Position numbers and translations under genes: made by a program. DNA of 64,000 bases from positions 372,001 to 436,000 of the forward strand of contig CBDCMH010000007.1 in assembly GCA_965218935.1 (NCBI GenBank), written 5' to 3'. The notes below the pieces were generated by a model. That model did not search any database. It worked only from the letters and a program-made list of their open reading frames with translations, and was not told the DNA's origin. Source of the DNA: JADFOI01 sp965218935 (GTDB lineage Bacteria > Acidobacteriota > UBA6911 > RPQK01 > JADFOI01). The stretch's first letter is position 1, and every line of letters begins with the position of its first letter. Below are positions 35,074 through 43,944 of the stretch, in pieces.

Positions 35074-35853
35074 ATGAATTGCCTTTCACCCCTGGGAGGA
35101 TTACGGTGGATCTTTAGCCGTGTGCAGGCTGAGACTGACTCTATTGAGATGGCCAGAGAAAATCGGGAATTGGCTGTGTGTGGTGAGCATTGGTATCGTA
35201 TGGTGCTGGCCGTTTTTCTGGTGCTGCTGTCGCCGGCAGCTTCGATGACATCGGGCAGCATCTCTGTTTCCAGGGCGAATCTTTCCAGGCAAACCCTTGT
35301 GCCCGAGAAAGGGATTTTCCTGGTGGCGACTCCCGGCATGCAAGATCCACGATTCCGCCGCAGCGTGGTCCTGGTGTTGGAACATGGGGAGAACGGGACG
35401 CTGGGGCTCATCATCAATAAAATCACCAAGATATCGCTGGCTCAGGTGTTGCCGGACCTGGAGGATTCCGACCAGAAGTCGAATCTGTTGTTTTTCGGCG
35501 GCCCGGTAGGGCTGGAAGGGATTCTTTTTCTGGCTCGGAATGCTGAGCCACATGAACGAGCAAAACATGTGATGGAGGATGTCTATTACAGTGGCGACAA
35601 GAATCTGTTGGAGGAATTTCTGGAGCAAAACAAGGGCGCCGGTGAGCTGCGCGTCTTTCTGGGTAATTCAGGCTGGTCATCAGGTCAGCTGGCCGCAGAG
35701 ATCGCGCAGGGTGCCTGGAGGCTGGTCCGTGGCGATTCCCTTACCCTCTTTGCAAAAGACCTGGACAACATTTGGCGCGACCTGATTGGGCCCCCAGGCC
35801 CCTCACCTTTCATGGTCCAGAGTCCCGATTCCACGACCCTGATTCCAGGGTAA
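35074..35853 (+). CDS. YqgE/AlgH family protein with N-terminal hydrophobic segment
   Basis: A 259-residue protein whose last 185 residues are a full YqgE/AlgH domain: FLVATPGMQDPRFRRSVVLV, ENGTLGLIINKITK, FFGGPVGLEGILFL, LRVFLGNSGWSSGQLAAEI. The family role is unclear; AlgH was linked to alginate regulation. Ordinary members are about 185 residues and cytoplasmic; this one adds about 70 residues containing a signal-like segment (MVLAVFLVLLSPAASM), suggesting export or membrane anchoring. The start is uncertain: ATGs at 35074, 35149 and 35200 are in frame, and none has a strong ribosome-binding site. It may share an mRNA with the PilZ gene. Confidence 0.82.
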   Translation: MNCLSPLGGLRWIFSRVQAETDSIEMARENRELAVCGEHWYRMVLAVFLVLLSPAASMTSGSISVSRANLSRQTLVPEKGIFLVATPGMQDPRFRRSVVLVLEHGENGTLGLIINKITKISLAQVLPDLEDSDQKSNLLFFGGPVGLEGILFLARNAEPHERAKHVMEDVYYSGDKNLLEEFLEQNKGAGELRVFLGNSGWSSGQLAAEIAQGAWRLVRGDSLTLFAKDLDNIWRDLIGPPGPSPFMVQSPDSTTLIPG

Positions 35854-35921
35854 TTTCCTGTAAATTTTAGCCTCTATTGTCAGGTCAGAGAGGTGTGGTA
35901 TTCTGAGTGGACAGTCGGGAT

Positions 35922-35962
35922 TGTTGTCCCCGGAATAGGGAGTTTACGAATCATCCCGGCTC
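35922..35962. repeat. short palindromic dispersed repeat
   Basis: The 3' part reads TTTACGAATCATCCCGGCTC, matching the right arm of the element at 31498-31679, and a degenerate left arm (AGTCGGGATTGTT) precedes it. The sequence lies in the leader of the HEAT-repeat gene. Confidence 0.5.
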
Positions 35963-35981
35963 AGGAAAGGAAGCTTTAGCC

Positions 35982-37343
35982 ATGTCTATCTCCAGAACCT
36001 TTTTTTGTACCCTCATCGTTGGTTTGACTGCGCTTATCTCATCTTCCCTTTTTGCACAGCAGTCTCAGGAGGTGAGCGTTGACGGGCTTATCTACGACTT
36101 AAAACACCCGGACAACGACCGTCGCAAGCGGGCTGCTACTGCGTTAGGGCAGCACAAGGTCCGCAAGGCAGTACCTGAACTGATCGAGTTGACGGAAGAC
36201 CGGGATGCTTCTCTTCGTTTAGCGGCCGTGAAGGCCCTGGTGCGCATCAATGACACTCGTGCCCTGAAGGCGCACGTTAGGATGACTCAGGATCCCAAAA
36301 AAGAGATCCAGAAGAAGGCCATTGAAGGCATCATCAAAATTTACGTCGTGGACGAAGAGGGTGGGTTTATGAGTGGAGTCAAGAAATTCGCGGATGTCGT
36401 CAACCCGCTTAGCGACGACTATAACCCTTTTCTGGTTGAGCCCTATGTTCCGGTCAGCCAGGATGCCAAGGATGCCCTGGCAGAGTTGCTTTTCTCGCCG
36501 GAGACTGGAATTCGTAAGGATGCGGCAGTTGCTCTCGGTATTCTCCAGGCACATTCCGCGTTGTCTCCCATTCAACACGCCCTGTCGCTGGAGCCCAACG
36601 AAGGGGTTAAGGTAGAACTCATTCGGGCGATTTACAAAATCGGTGATCCCACTGCCGGCAAAGAGGTCATCCCCCTGGTTCGTGACCCCGACAAGAAGGT
36701 GCACGATGAAGCGATTTTCACCTTGGGTCGACTGCGTGTCCGGGAAGCCCTTCCCGTGCTTAAAGAGCTCTATGAGTCGGGAATTGAAGAAAGGAAGAAG
36801 ATTCTGGGCTTTGTCCCCGTCAGCGGAAAAGATGATCTGCAGAAGAAACTTCTGGAAGCCCTGGCTTATACCGGGGATGCAAGTTGTCATGAGTTATTCC
36901 TAAACGCTCTTGAGGACTCTCGGGATCCTTACCGCCTGTTTGCAGCTGAGGGCTTGGGCCGGATTGGCAATTCAAGTGATGCCACCCGGGTAGCCGAGAA
37001 ATATCTTCGGGAAAAATCAAGCAGCGTCAAATTGAGTATGAGCTTTGCCCTCTATCATCTGGGGCGCCAGGAGCACCTGGTTGAAGTGGTGAACAAATCG
37101 GACAAAGATCAGGCCTATCACTATCTCCTTGAACTCAATTCCAGCGAGATCCGGGAGCTCTACCCTTACCTGCGCAGCGTGGAGCATCCGATCAGGCTTC
37201 GATTGCTGGAGATCATAGGCCTACGCGGGGATTCGTCGGCCGTTCCTATTATTGAGGAGCTGATGAAGAGTACCGATCCGGAGTTGCTTTCAGCGGCCAA
37301 TCTGGCCATGCGGCGCATTCAGAGTCGAGAAGCCTCAGATTGA
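35982..37343 (+). CDS. exported HEAT-repeat protein
   Basis: 453 residues from the ATG at 35982 (AGGAAAGGAAGC upstream; a longer frame to 35907 runs through the dispersed repeat and is rejected). Signal peptide about 1-28 (RTFFCTLIVGLTALISSSLFA). The rest is built of HEAT/PBS-lyase-type repeats, such as RRKRAATALGQHKVRKAVPE, SLRLAAVKALVRINDTRALK, IRKDAAVALGILQAHSALS and KVHDEAIFTLGRLRVREALP. It forms a curved helical scaffold in the periplasm for binding other proteins. The partner is unknown. Followed by a repeat-rich spacer. Confidence 0.82.
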   Translation: MSISRTFFCTLIVGLTALISSSLFAQQSQEVSVDGLIYDLKHPDNDRRKRAATALGQHKVRKAVPELIELTEDRDASLRLAAVKALVRINDTRALKAHVRMTQDPKKEIQKKAIEGIIKIYVVDEEGGFMSGVKKFADVVNPLSDDYNPFLVEPYVPVSQDAKDALAELLFSPETGIRKDAAVALGILQAHSALSPIQHALSLEPNEGVKVELIRAIYKIGDPTAGKEVIPLVRDPDKKVHDEAIFTLGRLRVREALPVLKELYESGIEERKKILGFVPVSGKDDLQKKLLEALAYTGDASCHELFLNALEDSRDPYRLFAAEGLGRIGNSSDATRVAEKYLREKSSSVKLSMSFALYHLGRQEHLVEVVNKSDKDQAYHYLLELNSSEIRELYPYLRSVEHPIRLRLLEIIGLRGDSSAVPIIEELMKSTDPELLSAANLAMRRIQSREASD

Positions 37344-37378
37344 AATCGGAAATCCTAAAAGCCAAAGCCGGAAACCGG

Positions 37379-37481
37379 AAATCCTAAATCCTAAATCCTA
37401 AATCACAAACAAATCCGGGTTAAAACAGCCAGTGAACCCACACTCAGGGGTTTAGAATTTAGAATTTAGGATTTGGAATTT
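37379..37481. repeat. 7-bp tandem array and inverted counterpart
   Basis: AAATCCT is repeated 3.7 times (37379-37404), and its reverse complement theme (TTTAGAATTTAGAATTTAGG, ATTTGGAATTT) fills 37451-37481. The two tracts could pair in RNA. They lie in the spacer between the HEAT-repeat gene and the convergent UbiD gene. Confidence 0.6.
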
Positions 37482-37542
37482 CTCAAAGGAAAGGGAAATT
37501 AGGGCCCCCGGGGCCTGTCCCTAATCTCCCTTCCCTTTGAGA
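37481..37542. terminator. 24-bp-arm hairpin over the UbiD stop codon
   Basis: Arms 37481-37504 and 37519-37542 are reverse complements at 22 of 24 positions with a 14-base GC-rich loop. The right arm is the last codons and stop of the UbiD gene. The hairpin could end transcription from both convergent genes, although no long U run follows. Confidence 0.55.
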
Positions 37543-39002
37543 TTCAGCTTGGGCCAAATCTCATCAACGCGGCTCTTGATCTCCTCAGACATGAGAATCT
37601 CGTCGGGCCAGTCTCGCTGAAACCCTTCTTCAGGCCATTTGCGAGTCGCATCAAGCCCCATCTTGGATCCGAAGTTGGGCAGCCGCGAGGCGTGATCCAG
37701 AGAATCCACGGGGCCCAACATAAACTGGATGTCGCGCTCCGGATCGATGTGATTGAGGGTCTTGCACACTACGTCGCCGTAACTCTGAAGGTCCGTCCCT
37801 TCATCCAATACGATGATGCATTTGGAGAACATGGCCTGACCCAGTCCCCAGATGGCGCTCATGATCTTGCGCGCGTGACCGGGATAGCGCTTGCGAATCG
37901 TGACCAGGACCAGGTTGTGGAAGATACCCTCAAAGGGCATGTGCATATCAATGATTTCAGGCAGCTGTTGACGGATCAGAGGGAGGAAGATGCGTTCCAC
38001 GGCACGTCCCATGTAGCAGTCTTCCTGAGGGGGTTTCCCCACGATGATGGTCTGATAGATGGGTTTTTTACGGTGGGTCACACAGTTCACATGAAAGACG
38101 GGATAGTCGTCGGCTAGAGAGTAGAATCCGGTGTGATCACCGAAGGGACCCTCCTGCCGTAGTTCATCCAACTCCACATAACCTTCTAAAACAATCTCCG
38201 CGTTGGCCGGAACTTCAAGATCGACGGTTTTACAGGGGACCATGTCCACAGGTTTTCGGCGTAAGAAGCCGGCAAACATCATTTCGTCGAGGCCATCGGG
38301 CAAGGGAGCGATACCTGAGAAGATAACGGCCGGGTCAGCTCCAATGGCCACCGCTACTTCGATTCGATCCTCTTCTCCAGTGCCACCCTTCACACGACCA
38401 GCTTCCCGAAAGTGCTGGGCTCCATGCTTATGAGTCTGCCAGTGCATGGCTGTGGTGGTCCCGTCAAAGATCTGCATTCGGTAAACACCGCAGTTGCGCT
38501 TATCTGTCTCGGGATCTTTGCTAAAAACCAACGGCAGGGTAATAAAGCGGCCGGCGTCCTGAGGCCAGCACTGAAGAATCGGAAAGTCCAGAAGCGAGAA
38601 GTTCTCAGTCTTAACCACTTCCTGGCAGGCCCCGGAGCGAACGGTCTTGGGAATAAAATTGGCCAGGTCAGCGAGTTTGGGGAGCATTTTCAGCTTGTCC
38701 AACACCCCCTCGGGGGCTTTGATCTCGAGTAGCGCCACGATACGCTCTGCCACTTCTTCCAATGACTCAACGTCCAGCGCGAGATTCATTCGCCGATAGG
38801 ATCCAAAGGCGTTGATCAGGAGAGGATGGTCGGACCCTTTGGGGTTCTCGAAGAGCAGGGCGGGCCCCATTTCCTTACAGACACGGTCGGTAATCTCAGC
38901 AATCTCGAGAACCGGATCCACTTCAACTGGAATACGCTTCAACTCTCCTTCTTGCTCAAGGCGCTTGATGAAGGCTCGTAGATCCTCATATGGATAGCTC
39001 AT
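37521..39002 (-). CDS. UbiD-family decarboxylase (paralogue 1)
   Basis: 493 residues of the UbiD family, prenylated-FMN-dependent (de)carboxylases of unsaturated or aromatic acids. Family markers are the N-terminal YPYEDLRAFIKRLEQEGELK, the central QEGPFGDHTGFYS with the catalytic acid region, and GKPPQEDCYMGRAVERIFLP. The E.PFGDHTG form matches the branch used in quinone biosynthesis (UbiD and menaquinone-type decarboxylases), so quinone synthesis is the leading guess. The prenyl-FMN maker UbiX is not in the window. I use the ATG at 39002; a TTG eight codons upstream is possible. The 3' end is inside a 24-bp inverted repeat. Confidence 0.85.
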   Translation of the reverse strand: MSYPYEDLRAFIKRLEQEGELKRIPVEVDPVLEIAEITDRVCKEMGPALLFENPKGSDHPLLINAFGSYRRMNLALDVESLEEVAERIVALLEIKAPEGVLDKLKMLPKLADLANFIPKTVRSGACQEVVKTENFSLLDFPILQCWPQDAGRFITLPLVFSKDPETDKRNCGVYRMQIFDGTTTAMHWQTHKHGAQHFREAGRVKGGTGEEDRIEVAVAIGADPAVIFSGIAPLPDGLDEMMFAGFLRRKPVDMVPCKTVDLEVPANAEIVLEGYVELDELRQEGPFGDHTGFYSLADDYPVFHVNCVTHRKKPIYQTIIVGKPPQEDCYMGRAVERIFLPLIRQQLPEIIDMHMPFEGIFHNLVLVTIRKRYPGHARKIMSAIWGLGQAMFSKCIIVLDEGTDLQSYGDVVCKTLNHIDPERDIQFMLGPVDSLDHASRLPNFGSKMGLDATRKWPEEGFQRDWPDEILMSEEIKSRVDEIWPKLNLKGKGD

Positions 39003-39103
39003 CGGGTGCTTATTGTGCTTTCTCAAACCTTGAGGGTCAATGTTAGAATCGGGTTTCGAACAGTGTAGCGGCCGCTCTCAGAGCGGCTGAATCTGGAGAA
39101 ACG

Positions 39104-39979
39104 ATGGGACGAGACACTAACGACCCTCTTTTGGGGGCACACATGTCCATTGCCGGAGGAACGCCTCTTGCCGTCCACCGTGCCCTACAGGCAGGGTGCA
39201 GGGTTCTTCAGATCTTCGTGAAAAACTCCAACCGGTGGAAGGGAAAAACTCTAGTTGACGAAGAGGTTGAGAGTTTCCGCAAGGCCTGGGCGGATTCAAA
39301 ACTTCACCAGGTGGTGGCTCACGACAGTTACCTGATTAACTTGGCCTCTCCCCAGAAGGAGCTGTGGCAGCGCTCCATTGACGCCATGCTCGATGAGCTA
39401 GACCGCTGCCAGAGGCTGGGTGTGAGTTTGTTAGTCACTCACCCCGGTTCCCACATGGGGGAGGGAGAAGAAGCCGGAGTGAAAAGGATTGCTCAGGCCA
39501 TCGATCAGATTCATGAAAGGAGCGGCCCATGGAATGTTCCCATTGCCCTGGAAACAACAGCCGGCCAGGGAACGAGTGTCGGCTATCGATTCGAACATCT
39601 GCGGGACATCCTGGCTGCTACACGTCATCCTGAGAGGATTGTTGTCTGTGTCGATACCTGCCATATCTTTGCGGCTGGCTATGACATCAGAGGAGAATCA
39701 GAATATGGTGTGACCATGGAAGAATTTAGCCGAGTTGTAGGAATGGAGAAGCTGCGTGTCTTTCACTTCAACGACAGCAAGAAAGATTTGGGAAGTCGTG
39801 TGGATCGTCATGAACACATCGGCCGGGGCAAAATCGGGAGTTTGGCGTTTTCCTGGTTCCTGAATGATGAACGCCTTGATCAGATTCCCAAGATTCTGGA
39901 GACCCCTAAGGGAAACACCCATCGAGAGGATCGAAGAAATTTGAATCTCCTGAGATCACTTGTAAAGCTGCGGCTCTGA
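39104..39979 (+). CDS. nfo: endonuclease IV (AP endonuclease)
   Basis: 291 residues, the usual length for the family. It cuts DNA at abasic sites during base-excision repair. The zinc-site residues appear in the conserved blocks: LLGAHMSIAGG, VVAHDSYLINLASP, LLVTHPGSH, IALETTAGQG, VCVDTCHIFAAGYDI, FHFNDSKKDLGSRVDRHEHIG. GGAGAAACG precedes the ATG. It lies divergently beside the first UbiD gene and 200 bases before the second; the DNA-repair role appears unrelated to them. Confidence 0.95.
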   Translation: MGRDTNDPLLGAHMSIAGGTPLAVHRALQAGCRVLQIFVKNSNRWKGKTLVDEEVESFRKAWADSKLHQVVAHDSYLINLASPQKELWQRSIDAMLDELDRCQRLGVSLLVTHPGSHMGEGEEAGVKRIAQAIDQIHERSGPWNVPIALETTAGQGTSVGYRFEHLRDILAATRHPERIVVCVDTCHIFAAGYDIRGESEYGVTMEEFSRVVGMEKLRVFHFNDSKKDLGSRVDRHEHIGRGKIGSLAFSWFLNDERLDQIPKILETPKGNTHREDRRNLNLLRSLVKLRL

Positions 39980-40176
39980 CAGAGTGACTCGGAGCACTCA
40001 GAGGTGTGGGTTAACGAGGAGAAAACAGAGCTGGGCTTCAGCTCACGGGTCGGGCTGAATGGACTCCGAGCGGTTGTTTTCCTAATTCCCAAAGATCCCA
40101 ACATCCCAAAATCCGAAAGCACGAGGACACCAACTTCTGCTTTACAACCAAGGGTCTGTGGGCGAGAATTCCCCTA

Positions 40177-41685
40177 ATGGCAATCAACATGGAAGAGAAC
40201 CGGAAGGTCAAGAATAGACGCAAGATGTGCGGAAGTATGCGGGAATTCATCGATGAGCTGGAGGCCCACGGCAAACTCCACCGGGTCAGTAAAGAGGTGG
40301 ACCCGAGTTGGGAGGTCTCCTGCGTAGCCCGCTGGATCTACCAGGGTCTGCCCATGGAAGAGCGCTTTGGGCTGCTCTTTGAAAACGTCAAGGGCTCAAG
40401 CATGGCGGTTGCCACGCCTTTGATCGGAGCTTCGCGGCAAGTGTATGCGCTGGCACTGGGAACAACACCGGAGAAGATTCACGAAGTCTGGCTGCAGGCT
40501 CTGCGTCAGCCTATCGCTCCCAAGGAGGTGAAGTCGAGTCCTGCTAAGGAAGTGGTGATCGGGAAGGGGCAGGTTGATCTCTCCTATTTGCCTGTTCCCG
40601 TCTGGACGCCCGGTAAGGATCGTAAACCCTGCATTTCAGCCTGCGTGATTACGAAGGACAAGAACACGGGAGTGCAAAATATGGGCACTTACCGCTGCCA
40701 GGTCCAGTCCAAGAACCGGATCACTTTAAATACCAACCCGGGCCGCCAGGCTTATGAAAATTATCAAACCTACGCCCTACGAGGGGAACCTGCCCCTGTG
40801 GCAGTGGCCATCTGCTGTGAACCGGCGGTCCACATGGCTACGGCAGCCGCTCTGCCCAAAGGGATAGACGAAATCACAGCAGCTGGTGGGCTCAAGGGTG
40901 CTCCCATTGAAATGGTTCGGGCCCAGACTTCTGATTTGCTGGTGCCCGCTCAGGCCGAAATTGTGGTGGAAGGAGAAATCGATCCTAGCGGTCGAATGAA
41001 GGAAGATGCCTTTGGAGAGTTTGCCGGCTACATGGGTCCCATTGGGGATAGGCCCTTTTTTGACGTTCAAGCCATCACTCACCGCAAGGATCCCATCTAC
41101 TATGGCTGCATCAGCCAACATCCGCCCAGTGAAAGTACCCTGATCCAGGGTGAGGCCAATGAGTGTGTCATTCATAAGCTGCTGGTTGACGATTGGTCGG
41201 AACCTACGGTCCTGGACGTGGCCTTGAATCAGACCCATGGGGGGTTGCTCGGCTCTATCGTGATTCAGATGAATCCCACCTATCCGGGACATGCCAAGAG
41301 AGTGGGTCGCCTAGTGGCCGAGATGGGTGTTTTTTTCAAGACGGTGATGGTGGTGAATTCCGATATTGACATCCGCCACCAGCCGCATCTGGACTGGATG
41401 ATGAACTCGCGTGTTAACCCGGAGCGCGATCTGATTATCATCAAGGATATCTACAATATCTACGACCCTTCCTCAGAAGAAAGCATGGGTTCCAAGCTGG
41501 TCATCGACGCCACCGAGTTGGGCCTTGAACCCGACCTATCTCTCCCGCCCAAGGAGTTGCTTTACAAGGGTTATGAAAGTTGGAAGGAGGCGAGATTGCC
41601 TGATTTTGACCTTCCTCACTGGATGGAGCGACTGCTCGATTACCATGCCGATCGGATGAAAAGGGGGGAGAAAGAGGAAGACTGA
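40177..41685 (+). CDS. UbiD-family decarboxylase (paralogue 2)
   Basis: 502 residues, a second UbiD-family enzyme clearly distinct from the first. The active-site block reads DAFGEFAGYMG rather than EGPFGDHTGF, and the N-terminal part carries REFIDELEAHGKLHRVSKEV. This form is closer to UbiD-like enzymes acting on aromatic or phenolic acids (phenylphosphate carboxylase and related) than to quinone-pathway UbiD. It would need prenylated FMN. The substrate is unknown. It is followed at 80 bases by the MocA-like gene on the same strand. A start further in is possible (ATG codons at residues 5, 17 and 21). Confidence 0.82.
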   Translation: MAINMEENRKVKNRRKMCGSMREFIDELEAHGKLHRVSKEVDPSWEVSCVARWIYQGLPMEERFGLLFENVKGSSMAVATPLIGASRQVYALALGTTPEKIHEVWLQALRQPIAPKEVKSSPAKEVVIGKGQVDLSYLPVPVWTPGKDRKPCISACVITKDKNTGVQNMGTYRCQVQSKNRITLNTNPGRQAYENYQTYALRGEPAPVAVAICCEPAVHMATAAALPKGIDEITAAGGLKGAPIEMVRAQTSDLLVPAQAEIVVEGEIDPSGRMKEDAFGEFAGYMGPIGDRPFFDVQAITHRKDPIYYGCISQHPPSESTLIQGEANECVIHKLLVDDWSEPTVLDVALNQTHGGLLGSIVIQMNPTYPGHAKRVGRLVAEMGVFFKTVMVVNSDIDIRHQPHLDWMMNSRVNPERDLIIIKDIYNIYDPSSEESMGSKLVIDATELGLEPDLSLPPKELLYKGYESWKEARLPDFDLPHWMERLLDYHADRMKRGEKEED

Positions 41686-41763
41686 TCTCCATCTATTTTC
41701 TCTTTCACCCTGCGCTCCGTGTGGCGTTGTCCGGGGAATTCAATTTTTCACTAATCCTCGGGG

Positions 41764-42387
41764 ATGATAATCTCCCTGGCGATGATTACCCAGATCCTGC
41801 TGGCCGCGGGTCTCTCGGTCAGGATGAAAACTTCCAAACCTCTCCTGGATTTTGGAGGGATGCCCCTTCTCTCGCGGCTTCTTGAGGAGTGTCGGCAGTC
41901 CCTGGTGGATGCGGTGGTGGTTGTTTTGGGACATGAAAAGGAGAGGATTCTGGAGCGAGTCGATTTCTCAGGCGCCCAGGTGGTGGAAAATCCCAACTAC
42001 AAATTAGGGCAGACCAGCTCTTTTCAGAGTGCCCTTGAGGCAATCGATCCGGAAACTGAAGCTTTTTTGAACCTTCCCGTGGACCATCCAATGGTAACGC
42101 GCAAGGAAATCGACGCGCTGATTCGGGCCTACCGGAACCGGAAGGACCCATCAAGAATATTCATTCCGACCTTTGAAGGACAGGAGGGGCGCCCTGTTTT
42201 ATTCGAGATTGCACTCAAGCAGGAAATCCTGGCCCTGGACCCTAATGAACCGGTAAACGGAATCGTCGAGAAATTCCGAGACTCCCTATCGCATGTACCC
42301 GTTGCCAATCCCTATATCCTGAAGGATATGGATACACCGGAAGATTATCAGGAGTGCCTGGAAATATTTCTGAGGGGATTGGCGTAG
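41764..42387 (+). CDS. MocA-like molybdenum-cofactor nucleotidyltransferase
   Basis: 207 residues with the NTP-transferase fold. The nucleotide-binding start ILLAAGLSVRMKTSKPLL is present, with Lys in place of the usual Gly after RM, followed by LPVDHPMVTRKEID for metal binding and GRPVLFE late in the chain. MocA-type enzymes add CMP to molybdopterin for xanthine-dehydrogenase-family proteins. The adjacent CoxLMS operon, whose enzymes typically carry the cytosine dinucleotide form, supports this job. A general sugar nucleotidyltransferase is less likely. Ends in a perfect hairpin. Confidence 0.75.
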   Translation: MIISLAMITQILLAAGLSVRMKTSKPLLDFGGMPLLSRLLEECRQSLVDAVVVVLGHEKERILERVDFSGAQVVENPNYKLGQTSSFQSALEAIDPETEAFLNLPVDHPMVTRKEIDALIRAYRNRKDPSRIFIPTFEGQEGRPVLFEIALKQEILALDPNEPVNGIVEKFRDSLSHVPVANPYILKDMDTPEDYQECLEIFLRGLA

Positions 42388-42408
42388 CGGCGAGCCGGTG
42401 GCTCGCCG
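42388..42408 (+). terminator. 9-bp stem hairpin at the MocA-like stop codon
   Basis: CGGCGAGCC (42388-42396) pairs perfectly with GGCTCGCCG (42400-42408) across a GGT loop, starting at the first base after the TAG. No U run follows, so it may stabilise the mRNA end rather than terminate. Confidence 0.5.
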
Positions 42409-42431
42409 GGACCGTCAGGGTTGCGAAGACT

Positions 42432-42525
42432 TCCGGAATGTGGGAGGCACCTCAGGTGCCGAATCCGAAAACCTGGGCCTGTGTTGCGGGCCGTTCGGCA
42501 CCTGAGGTGCCTCCCACATTCCGGA
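42432..42525. repeat. perfect 32-bp inverted repeat
   Basis: 42432-42463 is the exact reverse complement of 42494-42525, with a 30-base spacer. Each arm itself holds the palindrome GGCACCTCAGGTGCC. It lies between the convergent MocA-like and CoxS genes and could act as a bidirectional terminator or be a REP/MITE-type element. Confidence 0.75.
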
Positions 42526-42568
42526 GATTCTTGCCACTCATGCGGTTCGGGTCACCGCCGGCTGACCC

Positions 42569-43051
42569 CTACACATTTTTCATCTTAGCGGCTGCGGCCA
42601 GCACGGACTCGACAATGCCCTGGTAGCCGGTGCAGCGGCACATGTTCCCGGAAAGACCCTCTCTCACTTCCTGTTCGGTGGGATCGGGGTTTCTCTCCAG
42701 AAGTTCACAGGCGCTCATGAGAAATCCTGGAGTACAAAATCCACATTGCAGGCCGTGATTCTCCCAGAAGCCTTCCTGCAAGGGGTGAAGTTCACCGTTT
42801 TGGGCCAATCCCTCAACGGTGGTAATATCCGCGCCATTGGCCTGGACGGCAAACATTAAGCAAGATCGCACCGTATACCCATTCATCAAGACCGTGCAGG
42901 CCCCGCAAATCCCGTGTTCACAGCCCACGTGGGTGCCCCGAAGGTTCAGGTCTTCGCGCAGGAAGTCGGACAGGAGTCTCCTGGGCTCGACCTGCCTGTT
43001 GTAGGATTGTCCATTGACGGTGATTTCTACGGATCGGTACTCTTGAGGCAT
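42569..43051 (-). CDS. 2Fe-2S subunit of molybdenum hydroxylase (CoxS type)
   Basis: 160 residues with two 2Fe-2S clusters: Cys44, 49, 52 and 64 (plant-ferredoxin type) and Cys103, 106, 138 and 140 (LQCGFCTPGF; NMCRCTGYQG). It passes electrons from the molybdenum site to the FAD subunit. It is the last gene of the L-M-S operon and starts five bases after the FAD gene ends. No Tat signal is present, so the complex is cytoplasmic, unlike the IorAB pair at 28754. Confidence 0.92.
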   Translation of the reverse strand: MPQEYRSVEITVNGQSYNRQVEPRRLLSDFLREDLNLRGTHVGCEHGICGACTVLMNGYTVRSCLMFAVQANGADITTVEGLAQNGELHPLQEGFWENHGLQCGFCTPGFLMSACELLERNPDPTEQEVREGLSGNMCRCTGYQGIVESVLAAAAKMKNV

Positions 43052-43056
43052 TTCTC

Positions 43057-43944
43057 TCAGCTTTCCTTCTTCAGATTCAGTAGTGCCGTTTCCTCGGCTT
43101 TCTTTACCGCTTTCTTTGCCAGTACACCGGCCAGATGCTTTCTTTGCTCGGCCGTTGCGTGAAGGTCAGCGAAGGGATCAACTTTTTCACTTACGCGACC
43201 GGCTAGTTCGTCCAGGAGCGAATCCGTGATCTTCTCACCTTGAAGAAGTTCTTCTATTTCTGGATCTCTAAAGGGAGTTTCATCCACGCCGATAGCCGCC
43301 AGTCGGGCCTCTATACACGTTTGCTTTGCATCGAGTGTCACAACAGCAGTGACGCCCGCCACCGCGAAATCCCCATGACGCAAAACAAACTCCTCAAACG
43401 CCCATCCCGCCGAGGGCGCGAGGGAAGGGAATTCGACTTCCATCAGCATTTCAGAAGGTTCAAGGACAGTCGTCATCACGGTGATGAAGAAATCCTTGGC
43501 CGGGACGGTTCTCTCTCCTTCGGGGCTGCGAATTTTCATCTGGGCATCCAAAGCTCTGGCTATGGCGGTCAGTTCGGCCGTGGGATCGGCGTGAACGATA
43601 CTTCCTCCCACCGTACCGCGATTGCGGGTCTGAGGATGTCCGATCAACTCGGCAGCGTCTGTTAGCAAACCGCACTTGGAGCGAATGATCTCAGAGGTCT
43701 CCAGCGTTCTTTGTCGCGTCATGGCACCGATCGCCAACGTGCCATTGTTCTCGCGAACATAATCCAGATCTTTGACCCGATTGATGTCCACGAGGACCTG
43801 GGGACGGGCCATCCTGAAGTTCAGCAGCGGTACGAGGCTCTGGCCGCCGGCCAGAAGCTTGGCATCTTCACCGTATTCCTTCAGCAGATCGAGGGCTTCC
43901 TCGACGGTTGTGGGATCGAAATAATCAAACTTTGGGGGCTTCAT
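43057..43944 (-). CDS. FAD subunit of molybdenum hydroxylase (CoxM type)
   Basis: 295 residues from the ATG at 43944, which overlaps the stop of the large subunit (ATGA); a longer frame to 43974 is unlikely. The FAD-binding domain shows KLLAGGQSLVPLLNFRMARP and TVGGSIVHADPTAEL, both family hallmarks. The C-terminal CO-dehydrogenase flavoprotein domain follows. It takes electrons from the 2Fe-2S subunit and hands them to a quinone or NAD. Central gene of the operon. Confidence 0.92.
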   Translation of the reverse strand: MKPPKFDYFDPTTVEEALDLLKEYGEDAKLLAGGQSLVPLLNFRMARPQVLVDINRVKDLDYVRENNGTLAIGAMTRQRTLETSEIIRSKCGLLTDAAELIGHPQTRNRGTVGGSIVHADPTAELTAIARALDAQMKIRSPEGERTVPAKDFFITVMTTVLEPSEMLMEVEFPSLAPSAGWAFEEFVLRHGDFAVAGVTAVVTLDAKQTCIEARLAAIGVDETPFRDPEIEELLQGEKITDSLLDELAGRVSEKVDPFADLHATAEQRKHLAGVLAKKAVKKAEETALLNLKKES

